NCBI GenBank assembly: GCA_947624465.1 | Contig: CANQKJ010000029.1 | Coordinates: 1-12,731 of the forward strand | From: an uncultured Oscillospiraceae bacterium | GTDB taxonomy: Bacteria > Bacillota > Clostridia > Oscillospirales > Oscillospiraceae | Direction: 5' to 3' | Length of the DNA stretch: 12,731 nucleotides | In this document: positions 6,737 through 12,731 of the stretch, in pieces | How positions within the stretch are numbered: the stretch's first letter is position 1 | Layout: the number at the start of each line of letters is the position of its first letter | Translations under genes and position numbers: made by a program | The notes under the pieces: model-generated | Database searches by the model: none | Told to the model about the DNA's origin: nothing | Seen by the model: only the letters and a program-made list of their open reading frames with translations

Positions 6737-8098
6737 TTAAATCGTGCGGTCAAGCACGGTAACCTGTGTGATCACATCGCGCAGGCGATCTTCACCGACC
6801 ATGTATTCAAGGACTTCATCGGCGGTGTCGCAGGCTTTTTCCGTATCTTGCCGGAACGCCATGGAAATATAGATTTTTCCGTCACTGAGATGTGTAATAT
6901 CATATGTGTTTCCACCCCAAGTAAACTCAACTTCTCCATGCCATCTCATGCAATCCTTGAAGTCGCTGATGGAAGTAAAACGATTCTGTTCCGATGTGTT
7001 TGCGGGAACGATCGTGTTTTTCATATAACAAATCCCTCCGTATCGTTTGAATTCCGGCGCCCCATCCGGATAGTTGACTGGCGACTGGGGGTCAGGGTGC
7101 TCTGCGGGATTATCCCAGTGGATCGGATGATCGTGCGGATTGGTGTGTGCCCATGGCCGATTGTGATCTGTATAGTGGCGTTCTATCACGGCGCGCCCGT
7201 CCTCGCCGATTTTTGTATCGATCCGGTATCCATTCTTATACGTTGTCTTTATTTCTCCGGGAGTCCCAAGAAATCGCTGATCTTCGGGCCTGTCCGGGTT
7301 TGGCCTCCACTTTCCGCCGTAGGCGCTGCCGCCGCCTTTGAATGTGCCGCCGACTCGGTATGGCTCGATTATATCACAATTTGATGCCAGAGTTCCGCCT
7401 ATTTTGAATACTTCCAGGTTTTCTCCATGGAAAGTTCGCTCGTAACTCATGTATTTCCATGAACTGCGCTCATAATCCACATAGATAATATCGCCCTGCA
7501 TCTCGGGAAACGGCGTGTTGTAGCAGATGATCTTCTCAGGCTCAATGCGTCGCAGCATTTCATTATACCCAGCCATGAACCACGCCTTTTGATCCTGCCG
7601 GTTACCATGCTCTGCCGCCATATAAGTTGACACAGCTACTACGCTGCCCTTCTCGATCCCATCAAAGCAAAAATCAAAAGTGGACTCATCACTCCAATTC
7701 ACGGTGGGGACAACACGGATCCCTTTGGATGCCCAATAAGCGCCGCACCATCGGTTGCGGAACACGTTGTAGATTTGCATGACCGGCGCCATTTCCAGGT
7801 ACATACTGAAATCCGGGGACAGCACGGCGCGGTATCTTGAGAGCTTTTCGATGTCATTGTCCGGGTTTTTCCAAACCCGCTCGAAGCGATAATCATACAG
7901 GAAAAAGTGTACCATTCTATCAAGATGGTTTTGATCTTCCAGGTGAGTTTTGTCAAAACCGATCATTAACAGATCATCAAAGTCGTCATCTCTGATTTGA
8001 AATTTTGGGATAACAGGGATTTGCAGTTTTCCCTTGCCAGGGAACTGATTGCGCAGCAGAGTTTGACTGGTGCGGTAGTTATAGTTTTCTTCCGTCAT
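6737..8098 (-). CDS. DUF4417-type three-part protein of unknown function
   Basis: The 453-residue protein has three recognisable parts. Residues about 35-215 resemble DUF4417, a family of unknown function found in bacteria and phages (MIGFDK..., SPDFSMYLEMAPVMQIYNVF, PEKIICYNTPFPEM, IIYVDYE). A Gly/Pro-rich linker follows (about 250-278). Residues about 280-350 hold a conserved-looking His cluster, RHYTDH (307-312) and HTNPHDHPIHW (318-328), which could bind metal or form a nuclease-like site as in some polymorphic toxin ends. Residues about 374-453 form a small domain (DITHLSDGKIYI, VGEDRLRDVITQVTVLDRTI) that I believe also occurs alone in gut Firmicutes. AGGAGG (8106-8111) sits 7 nt before ATG 8098, so the upstream 27 residues of open frame are excluded. 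Composition is AT-richer than its neighbours. It lies 84 nt after a recombinase gene and is likely element cargo. Confidence 0.75.
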   Translation of the reverse strand: MTEENYNYRTSQTLLRNQFPGKGKLQIPVIPKFQIRDDDFDDLLMIGFDKTHLEDQNHLDRMVHFFLYDYRFERVWKNPDNDIEKLSRYRAVLSPDFSMYLEMAPVMQIYNVFRNRWCGAYWASKGIRVVPTVNWSDESTFDFCFDGIEKGSVVAVSTYMAAEHGNRQDQKAWFMAGYNEMLRRIEPEKIICYNTPFPEMQGDIIYVDYERSSWKYMSYERTFHGENLEVFKIGGTLASNCDIIEPYRVGGTFKGGGSAYGGKWRPNPDRPEDQRFLGTPGEIKTTYKNGYRIDTKIGEDGRAVIERHYTDHNRPWAHTNPHDHPIHWDNPAEHPDPQSPVNYPDGAPEFKRYGGICYMKNTIVPANTSEQNRFTSISDFKDCMRWHGEVEFTWGGNTYDITHLSDGKIYISMAFRQDTEKACDTADEVLEYMVGEDRLRDVITQVTVLDRTI

Positions 8099-8161
8099 AT
8101 TGAAACCTCCTAAATATGATAAGGAACAAGTCCTTTGTGTCAGAAGTTCAATAGGCAGGAA

Positions 8162-8179
8162 TTGTACGTTATCGTACAA
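8162..8179. promoter_or_regulatory. Inverted repeat TTGTACG-TTAT-CGTACAA
   Basis: A perfect 7-bp inverted repeat with a 4-nt centre lies 3 bases beyond the recombinase stop, in the 84-nt gap before the DUF4417-type gene. There is no T-run, so it is not a typical terminator. It could be an operator for the downstream gene, an mRNA-stabilising hairpin or part of a recombination site. Confidence 0.35.
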
Positions 8180-8182
8180 AAT

Positions 8183-9103
8183 CTATATGTTGCCCCGTAT
8201 AATATGCCTTTTCATCTTCTGAACCCGATCAAATGTCTCCTTATCAATGATCGGTTCATGAGCATCCTCAATCAAATATATGTCAAGCTGACCCTCGTTT
8301 TTCTCCTGCCTGCCCGTCAGGAAGTCCGGCGTATAAGTCTTTTGCATAAGAACCTGTCCCATGTATTTTTCATTGCTTAACATCCGGTCGATGGTAGACG
8401 TACTCCATTCAGATTTGCCCGTCACCGTTTTGATGCCATGTTCCTCCAGATAGCGTTTGATTTTCCTGACCCCATTACCATGGATGTAGAGATCAAAAAT
8501 CTTACGAACGATCTCCGCTTCTTCCGGGACGATTTGTAACACTCCGTCTGCACCCTTTGTGTAGCCGAGGAACTGCGTGTGGTTCAGAATGACCTTGCCG
8601 CTCATCATACGGTGGCGCATCCCAAATTTGGTATTCTCGCTACGGGACTGGCTCTCGGCCTGCGCAATGGCAGCATATTGGTCAATGATACTGTCGCTGG
8701 TTTCCAAGGTGTCAAGCCCTCCTATTTCAATATAGACGCCAATATTCATTTTCTTCAACCTCCGTATTTGCTGTATAGTTTCTCTCGCATCTCTGCCGAA
8801 ACGACTGAGAGATTTTACAAGGATCAGATCAATCTTCCGCTTCCTGCAATCCTTCAGAAGCTGCTGATATCCACGACGCTTTTTGGTGCGGATTCCAGAT
8901 GCAGTGTCTGAATATACCGCGACAAACGTCCAGTTCGGCTGCTGTTTGATGTAATCAGTATAAAACTCGATTTGGGCTTTCAAGCTGTGCTGTTGTTCCT
9001 CACAGTCTGTGCTGACACGGCAATAGGCGGCTACACGAAGCTCCCGCTCCCAGATAGACTTATATTCTATATTCTGAAGAATCCTTGTAATATATTTGGA
9101 CAT
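8183..9103 (-). CDS. Serine recombinase, C-terminally shortened
   Basis: The 306-residue protein has the resolvase catalytic domain (about 24-165) with the active-site serine in YCRVSTD (Ser31) and the SLSRFGRD motif (98-105). It is followed by a Recombinase domain (about 175-300; FLGYTKGADG, WSTSTIDRMLSNEKYMGQVL). It ends at FDRVQKMKRHIIRGNI, just where large serine recombinases continue into the zinc ribbon and coiled coil; these run to about 450-550 residues. The part needed for synapsis control is therefore missing, and no continuation is seen in other frames downstream. It may be a truncated, inactive or partner-dependent enzyme. GGAGG (9111-9115) sits 7 nt before ATG 9103 and is inside an inverted repeat. 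Confidence 0.88.
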   Translation of the reverse strand: MSKYITRILQNIEYKSIWERELRVAAYCRVSTDCEEQQHSLKAQIEFYTDYIKQQPNWTFVAVYSDTASGIRTKKRRGYQQLLKDCRKRKIDLILVKSLSRFGRDARETIQQIRRLKKMNIGVYIEIGGLDTLETSDSIIDQYAAIAQAESQSRSENTKFGMRHRMMSGKVILNHTQFLGYTKGADGVLQIVPEEAEIVRKIFDLYIHGNGVRKIKRYLEEHGIKTVTGKSEWSTSTIDRMLSNEKYMGQVLMQKTYTPDFLTGRQEKNEGQLDIYLIEDAHEPIIDKETFDRVQKMKRHIIRGNI

Positions 9104-9110
9104 AGAAACA

Positions 9111-9148
9111 CCTCCATGAGATTTACTGAAATCAGTATATCATGGAGG
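9111..9148 (-). promoter_or_regulatory. Inverted repeat over recombinase promoter and ribosome site
   Basis: Outer arms CCTCCATGA (9111-9119) and TCATGGAGG (9140-9148) enclose an inner palindrome TACTGA-AA-TCAGTA (9124-9137). On the minus strand one outer arm contains the recombinase GGAGG site, and the inner repeat contains an extended -10 (TGATATACT; TATACT at 9134-9139) with a weak -35 TTTTCA 17 nt upstream. Transcripts from this promoter would lack the distal arm, whereas read-through transcripts from ssrA would fold and hide the ribosome site. It may also be a binding site for the recombinase. Confidence 0.55.
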
Positions 9149-9160
9149 CTTTTACATGAA

Positions 9161-9207
9161 AAAGGCTACATTTTGACTGCAGCTAAGGTAGCCAAAATGT
9201 AGCCTTT
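9161..9207 (-). terminator. Probable terminator of tmRNA
   Basis: Reading on the minus strand just after the tmRNA 3' end, the arms AAAGGCTACATTTTG and CAAAATGTAGCCTTT (9193-9207 and 9161-9175 on plus) form a perfect 15-bp stem ending in TTTTT. The 17-nt loop is longer than usual, and it can form a small inner stem. Its position 5 nt after the CCA end favours a terminator. Confidence 0.65.
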
Positions 9208-9211
9208 AAGG

Positions 9212-9558
9212 TGGTGGAGGCGAGGGGAGTCGAACCCCTGTCCGAAAACGATTCCACGGGACTTTCTCCGGGTGCAGGCGGTCATTTACATTCCCTTCCC
9301 CCGGCGTGGACCGTCACACTCAGGGAGTTAGTAGAGTCATGATGCATGGCCCGGTCAACTCTTTCCGGACGCACGGACGCCACTCATTTCACGCCCCGGA
9401 CGGCTCGTGGCCCTTCCGCCCGGGACGACCGCTATTTAAGCAGCGGCGAGAACAGCGTTGTCGTTGTTCTTTAATTTATAATTGCCCATTTTAAGGCGGC
9501 TGGGCGCCGCCACCCGCTTATCCCGCTTCTTCATCCCCGTCGAAACCAGTACGCCCCC
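9212..9558 (-). ncRNA. ssrA: tmRNA (SsrA)
   Basis: The 347-nt gene has the 5' acceptor strand GGGGGCG (9552-9558) followed by TACTGGTTTCGACGGGGATG, a typical tmRNA start. The 3' end holds the T arm GGGGTTCGACTCCCC region, acceptor strand CGCCTCC, A and encoded CCA (9212-9214). The acceptor has the G3:U70 pair for alanine charging. The tag frame at 9486-9436 reads GNYKLKNNDNAVLAAA and stops at TAA; the A-V-L-A-A-A end is a normal degradation signal. tmRNA rescues stalled ribosomes together with SmpB, whose gene is 0.6 kb upstream on the same strand. I see no clear promoter directly before it, so it may be transcribed with ppiB/smpB and processed. Confidence 0.97.
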
Positions 9559-9623
9559 CTGAGGCCGCCGAAGGCGGCCGAAGGGACCCCATTAGGGCCG
9601 AGCGGAAAACAAGTTTCCGAAAA
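9559..9623 (-). other. Spacer between ppiB and ssrA with two hairpins
   Basis: A GC hairpin GGCCGCC-TTC-GGCGGCC (9563-9579) touches the tmRNA 5' end, and a weaker CGGAAA...TTTCCG stem lies near the ppiB stop. Neither has a following T-run, so they look like processing or pausing structures rather than full terminators. No -35/-10 pair is convincing here. Confidence 0.35.
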
Positions 9624-10145
9624 TTAGACTTTCTCCGGCTCGGGGTAGTCCACGCCGAAGGTGTCCACGGTGACCTTCTTCATCCGCTGGTCGGTGAGGG
9701 GCTTATCCTGCCAGTTGGTCCTGGTGGACACGATGGCGTCCGCCGTCTCCATGCCCTCGGTCACCTTGCCGAAGGCGGCGTAGGCGCCGTCCAGGTGAGG
9801 GGCCTCCTCTACCATGATGAAGAACTGGCTGCCGGCGGAGTCGGGGTCCATGGCCCTGGCCATGGACAGCACCCCCCGGTCATGGCGGAGGTCGTTCTTC
9901 ACGCCGTTCTGGGCAAACTCCCCCTTGATGGAGTAGCCGGGGCCGCCGACGCCCACGCCCTGGGGGTCGCCTCCCTGGATCATGAAGCCGGGGATCACCC
10001 GGTGGAAAATGAGGCCGTCGTAAAAGCTCTTCTTCACCAGGGAGATGAAGTTATTCACCGTGTTGGGCGCGACGTCGGGGTACAGCTCCGCCTTCATCAC
10101 GCCGCCGTTCTCCATTTCGATGGTCACCACAGGATTCTGCGCCAT
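9624..10145 (-). CDS. Peptidyl-prolyl cis-trans isomerase, cyclophilin type
   Basis: The 173-residue single-domain cyclophilin catalyses cis-trans isomerisation of peptide bonds before proline. The active-site stretch IFHRVIPGFMIQGGDPQG is at 46-63, with catalytic Arg49 and Phe54/Gln57. MARAMDPDSAGSQFFI (95-110) and LDGAYAAFGKV (118-128) complete the substrate groove. It has no signal peptide, so it is cytoplasmic. AAGGAGG (10154-10160) sits 8 nt before ATG 10145. It starts 24 nt after the smpB stop and is cotranscribed with it. Confidence 0.96.
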   Translation of the reverse strand: MAQNPVVTIEMENGGVMKAELYPDVAPNTVNNFISLVKKSFYDGLIFHRVIPGFMIQGGDPQGVGVGGPGYSIKGEFAQNGVKNDLRHDRGVLSMARAMDPDSAGSQFFIMVEEAPHLDGAYAAFGKVTEGMETADAIVSTRTNWQDKPLTDQRMKKVTVDTFGVDYPEPEKV

Positions 10146-10169
10146 AACTGTGTCCTCCTTTGTCTTATG

Positions 10170-10631
10170 TCAGTACCGGCCACGGGAGGCCCGGTCCATC
10201 TCCCGCTTCGCGTCCCGCCGGGCGGCGTCCTCCCGTTTGTCGTAGAGCTTTTTGCCCTTGGCCAGGGCCAGCTCCACCTTCACCCTTGGCCCGCTGAAAT
10301 AGAGGGACAGGGGCACCAGCGCGTAGCCGTCCTGCTGGACCTTGGCGTGGAGCCGCATGATCTCCCGCTTGTGGAGCAGCAGCCGCCGGGTACGCCGGGG
10401 GTCCTTGTTGAAGATATTGCCCTTCTCATAGGGGGAGACGTGCATACCATAGAGCAGCATCTCCCCGTCCTTCACCGCGCAGAAGGAGTCCTTCAGGTTC
10501 ACGTTCCCCAGCCGGATGGACTTGACCTCGGTGCCGGCCAGCTCGATGCCGGCCTCGACCTTGTCCTCGATGAAGTAGTCGTGGAAGGCCTTGCGGTTGG
10601 CGGCGATCTGCTTCTGAGACGCTTTCGTCAC
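10170..10631 (-). CDS. smpB: SsrA-binding protein SmpB
   Basis: The 153-residue protein has the family hallmarks: [20 protein letters not shown] near the N-terminus, [14 protein letters not shown], the conserved [24 protein letters not shown] segment, and a basic C-terminal tail (about 125-153, [20 protein letters not shown]) that in known SmpB enters the mRNA channel of stalled ribosomes. It binds the tRNA-like part of tmRNA. The start is GTG 10631, preceded by a purine-rich AAAGGGGGGAG site. ssrA lies two genes downstream, so both parts of trans-translation are in one cluster. Confidence 0.97.
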   Translation of the reverse strand: MTKASQKQIAANRKAFHDYFIEDKVEAGIELAGTEVKSIRLGNVNLKDSFCAVKDGEMLLYGMHVSPYEKGNIFNKDPRRTRRLLLHKREIMRLHAKVQQDGYALVPLSLYFSGPRVKVELALAKGKKLYDKREDAARRDAKREMDRASRGRY

Positions 10632-10664
10632 GGGACTCCCCCCTTTCCCCGGTGATGGGAGTGT

Positions 10665-10693
10665 AGTATAGCACGTTTTTCAACATTTCGCAA
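10665..10693 (-). promoter_or_regulatory. Promoter of smpB
   Basis: On the minus strand, -35 TTGCGA (10688-10693), a 17-nt spacer and -10 TATACT (10665-10670) stand 33 nt before the GTG start. It probably drives smpB, ppiB and possibly ssrA. Confidence 0.75.
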
Positions 10694-10742
10694 GGGGAAA
10701 AGGCCGCCATTTTGTCCCGGCCCGCAATTCATAAAATAGCTC

Positions 10743-10771
10743 TTGTTTTTGGGGCGGGGATAGCATATAAT
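10743..10771 (+). promoter_or_regulatory. Promoter of the murI relic / DUF1934 / argS unit
   Basis: The -35 TTGTTT (10743-10748), a 17-nt spacer and a perfect -10 TATAAT (10766-10771) precede the relic GTG (10808) by 36 nt. It is divergent from the smpB promoter, and no other promoter is visible before argS. Confidence 0.75.
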
Positions 10772-10807
10772 AGCTTAGTTTCCATCAGGCGGGGAAAAAG
10801 GAGTCCC

Positions 10808-10930
10808 GTGGATCCGCGGCCCATCGGCGTGTTCGGCTCCGGCCCGGGCGGCCTCGCCGTCCTGGCCTCCATCTTCCTGGGGGCGGGCGTGTCCAACCAG
10901 GTGGGGCGGATCGACATCTCGCGGTATTGC
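10808..10930 (+). pseudogene. murI: Internally deleted glutamate racemase (murI) relic
   Basis: A GTG start with an AAGGAG site encodes VDPRPIGVFGSGPGGLAVL, which matches the N-terminus of MurI (consensus PIGVFDSGxGGLxVL). It then passes directly to ASIFLGAGVSNQVGRIDISRY, which resembles the last residues of clostridial MurI. About 220 residues of a normal 260-275 are missing. The catalytic Asp of the DSG motif is Gly here. After RY the next codon is TGC (10928-10930), which could be a mutated TGA stop. The frame continues without a stop into DUF1934, so translation from GTG 10808 would give a 201-residue fusion. The enzyme is certainly inactive; the C-terminal match is from memory of the family and is less certain than the N-terminal one. 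Confidence 0.65.
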
Positions 10931-10969
10931 ACCGGACCGCCATATCCCAACAGAAAGGGGGATCATGCG

Positions 10970-11413
10970 ATGTGCGCCGATAACGTCATTATATCCATCA
11001 AAGGCAAGCAGATATACGCCGAGAACTCCCCGGACGAGATCGAGCTGGTCACCGCCGGCACCCTGAAGCGGGAGGGCGGGGACAGGTACTCCATCTCCTA
11101 TCAGGAGAGCGAGCTGACCGGGCTGGAGGGCACCACCACAAAGCTGCTCATCGACGGGGGCAAGGTCACCCTCCTGCGGGAGGGCAGCATCAACTCCCAG
11201 ATGGTGTTCGAGGAGGGCCGCCGCCACCTGTCCATGTACGAGACCCCCTACGGGGCGCTGTCCATCGGGGTGAACACCCGGCGGATGCGCTCCACCGTCA
11301 GCGACAAGGGCGGCGATCTGGAGATCGACTACGCCATCGAGATCGACAACCTGCTGGCGGGGCAGAACCTGTTCCGCATGAACGTGAAAAAGAACCCCGC
11401 CCTGCCCCAATGA
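10970..11413 (+). CDS. DUF1934 (YwiB-like, calycin-type) protein
   Basis: The 147-residue protein fits DUF1934, whose B. subtilis member YwiB also lies directly before argS. It is a predicted small beta-barrel of calycin type with unknown role. Visible features are the N-terminal VIISIKGKQIYAE, the central ISYQESELTGLEGTTTKLLI and the C-terminal DLEIDYAIEIDNLLAGQN. ATG 10970 is chosen because AAAGGGGG (10954-10961) sits 8 nt before it and the family domain starts there. The same frame is open to GTG 10808, so a longer form carrying the murI relic is possible. argS follows after 27 nt. Confidence 0.88.
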   Translation: MCADNVIISIKGKQIYAENSPDEIELVTAGTLKREGGDRYSISYQESELTGLEGTTTKLLIDGGKVTLLREGSINSQMVFEEGRRHLSMYETPYGALSIGVNTRRMRSTVSDKGGDLEIDYAIEIDNLLAGQNLFRMNVKKNPALPQ

Positions 11414-11440
11414 CGGGCGCGGGAAAAGGAGCTTATCGCC

Positions 11441-12731
11441 ATGTCAAACCTCATCCAGGCCGCGAGAGACCAGGTGGCCCAGCTCACCCAGGCCGCCTAT
11501 GAGCGGGCCGCCGCCGCGGGCCTGCTCCCCGCCGGCCAGACCATTACCGGCACCGTGGAGGTGCCCAAGGACAGCAAAAACGGCGACTTCGCATCCTCCT
11601 TCGCCATGGCCGGGGCCAAGGCCCTGCACATGGCCCCCCGGGCCATCGCCCAGATCGTCCTGGACCACCTGGAGCTGGAGGGCACCTTCTTCTCCCGGGC
11701 GGAGATGGCCGGTCCCGGCTTCCTCAACTTCTTCTACGCCCCCCGGTGGTACGGGGAGGTGCTGGCCGCCGTGGAGGCCGAGCCCGAGACCTACGGCGCC
11801 TGCGGCGCGGGCGCGGGCAAAAAGGTGATGGTGGAGTTCGTCTCCGCCAACCCCACCGGTCCCATGCACATGGGCAACGCCCGGGGCGGCGTGCTGGGGG
11901 ACACCCTGGCCAACGTCCTGCGGCGGGCGGGGTACGACACCTGGAAGGAATTCTACGTCAACGACGCCGGCAACCAGATCCACAAGTTCGCCGTGTCCAT
12001 CTACGCCCGGTATATGCAGATCCTGGAGGGAGAGGACAACTGGCCCTTCCCCGAGGAGGGCTACCACGGCGAGGACATCAAGGAGCTGGCCCGGGCATTC
12101 TATGAGATCCACAGCGACCGCTACCGGGACCAGGAGGAGAAGGCCCTGGACGCCATGGCCGCCTTCGGCCTGGAGCGGAACATCCCCAGGATGCAGTCCG
12201 ACCTGAAAAAGTACCGCATCGAGTACGACCAGTGGTTCTTCGAGTCGGAGCTCCACGAGTCCGGCTACGTGGCCGAGACGGTGGACCTGCTCACGAATCA
12301 GGGCTGGACCTATGAGAAGGACGGGGCCCTGTGGCTGGACACCACCGGCCTTTTGAAACAGAAGTATATGGCCGAGGGCAGGACCCGGGAGCAGGTGGAC
12401 AAGCTGGACCTGAAGGACGACGTGCTCCGCCGGGCCAACGGGTTCTACACCTACTTCGCCGCCGACATCGCCTACCACCGCAACAAGTTCGAGAAGCGGG
12501 GCTTCGACCTGGTCATCAACGTGTGGGGGGCCGACCACCACGGCCACGTGGCCCGCCTTCAGGCCGCCCTGGACGCTCTGGGGCTGGACGGCTCCCACCG
12601 GCTGGTCATCGTGCTGATGCAGCTGGTGAACCTCCTCCAGGACGGCAAGCCCGTCCGTATGTCCAAGCGCACCGGCAGGGCCATCGCCCTCCACGACCTG
12701 CTGGACGAGATCAGCGTGGACGCCGCCCGGT
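11441..12731 (+). CDS. argS: Arginyl-tRNA synthetase (partial, 3' end outside)
   Basis: The first 430 residues of a class I synthetase that charges tRNA-Arg are present; the usual length is about 560-590. The N-terminal Add1-type domain covers about residues 1-110. The HIGH-type motif is HMGN (143-146) in SANPTGPMHMGNARGG, and the KMSKS-type loop is VRMSKRTGR (405-413). WGADHHGHVARLQAAL is the conserved stretch before that loop. ATG 11441 follows AAAGGAG by 9 nt. Only the anticodon-binding C-terminal part lies beyond the window edge. It is cotranscribed with DUF1934. Confidence 0.97.
   Translation, partial: MSNLIQAARDQVAQLTQAAYERAAAAGLLPAGQTITGTVEVPKDSKNGDFASSFAMAGAKALHMAPRAIAQIVLDHLELEGTFFSRAEMAGPGFLNFFYAPRWYGEVLAAVEAEPETYGACGAGAGKKVMVEFVSANPTGPMHMGNARGGVLGDTLANVLRRAGYDTWKEFYVNDAGNQIHKFAVSIYARYMQILEGEDNWPFPEEGYHGEDIKELARAFYEIHSDRYRDQEEKALDAMAAFGLERNIPRMQSDLKKYRIEYDQWFFESELHESGYVAETVDLLTNQGWTYEKDGALWLDTTGLLKQKYMAEGRTREQVDKLDLKDDVLRRANGFYTYFAADIAYHRNKFEKRGFDLVINVWGADHHGHVARLQAALDALGLDGSHRLVIVLMQLVNLLQDGKPVRMSKRTGRAIALHDLLDEISVDAAR

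Noticed and set aside
6638..7384. 248-aa plus-strand frame over the end of the DUF4417-type gene
   Set aside because: It starts in the repeat hairpin, has no ribosome site or recognisable domain, and is antisense to a better-supported gene.
8116..8143. CTGACA-16-TATCAT promoter-like pair before the DUF4417-type gene
   Set aside because: Transcription would begin inside or right at the AGGAGG site, which leaves no usable leader.
9156..9176. Six-codon plus-strand ORF (MKKATF) after a GGAGG
   Set aside because: The ribosome-site match is simply the mirror arm of the inverted repeat. It is too short and overlaps the tmRNA terminator.
9212..9558. Attachment-site duplication of the tmRNA 3' end by the neighbouring insert
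   Set aside because: No second copy of the ssrA 3' end is found near 6660-6740, and the recombinase is of the serine type, which does not normally use this mechanism.
10712..10807. ATG/GTG-type start upstream of the murI relic (frame open from 10712)
   Set aside because: The -35 and -10 boxes lie inside this part, so it is not in the transcript; there is no family similarity.
11444..12694. 416-aa open frame on the minus strand opposite argS
   Set aside because: It is an antisense shadow of argS, low in complexity, with no motifs; argS has all class I signatures.

Overview
The window looks like a high-GC, low-GC-tolerant Firmicutes chromosome, most likely a gut Clostridia of the Oscillospiraceae type (Flavonifractor/Lawsonibacter-like). 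The basis is strong AGGAGG-type ribosome binding sites, sigma-A promoters, a ywiB-type DUF1934 gene directly before argS, an smpB-ppiB-ssrA cluster, and a serine recombinase of the kind common in gut Clostridia. The lineage is inferred from gene content and not proven.

Layout. (1) 1-1259: the tail of an unknown gene overlapping an ADP-ribosylglycohydrolase gene, then about 300 bp of AT-richer DNA. This segment ends exactly where the 3' half of a tRNA-Ala(CGC) begins (1260-1304). That is the usual footprint of an element integrated in a tRNA gene, so the left part of the window is probably the end of a genomic island. (2) 1304-1557: a strong terminator hairpin inside a GC-rich modular repeat; a longer inverted copy lies at 6327-6656. 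(3) 1635-6317: a block of ordinary genes between the two repeats: a FliB-like Cys-rich protein (minus strand), a divergent GNAT acetyltransferase with its own terminator, then an operon of a HerA/YjgR-type ATPase, deoC and deoD closed by a clear terminator. DeoC and DeoD together salvage nucleosides (phosphorolysis, then cleavage of deoxyribose 5-phosphate).

(4) 6660-9160: an AT-richer insert with two minus-strand genes, a serine recombinase lacking its C-terminal part and a three-part DUF4417-type protein. It abuts the 3' end of ssrA. Its recombinase start is embedded in an inverted repeat that overlaps both a promoter and the ribosome binding site. (5) 9161-10693: tmRNA (ssrA), cyclophilin and smpB, all minus strand, so both parts of trans-translation are adjacent. 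(6) 10743-12731: plus strand, a promoter driving an internally deleted glutamate racemase (murI) relic that now reads in frame into DUF1934 (ywiB), followed by argS, which runs off the end.

The most interesting points are the murI relic fused in frame to DUF1934, the tRNA-Ala 3' fragment marking an island edge, the DUF4417/His-rich/C-terminal-domain protein beside a truncated recombinase, and the inverted modular repeats. I see no CRISPR array, no intact tRNA and no complete insertion sequence.
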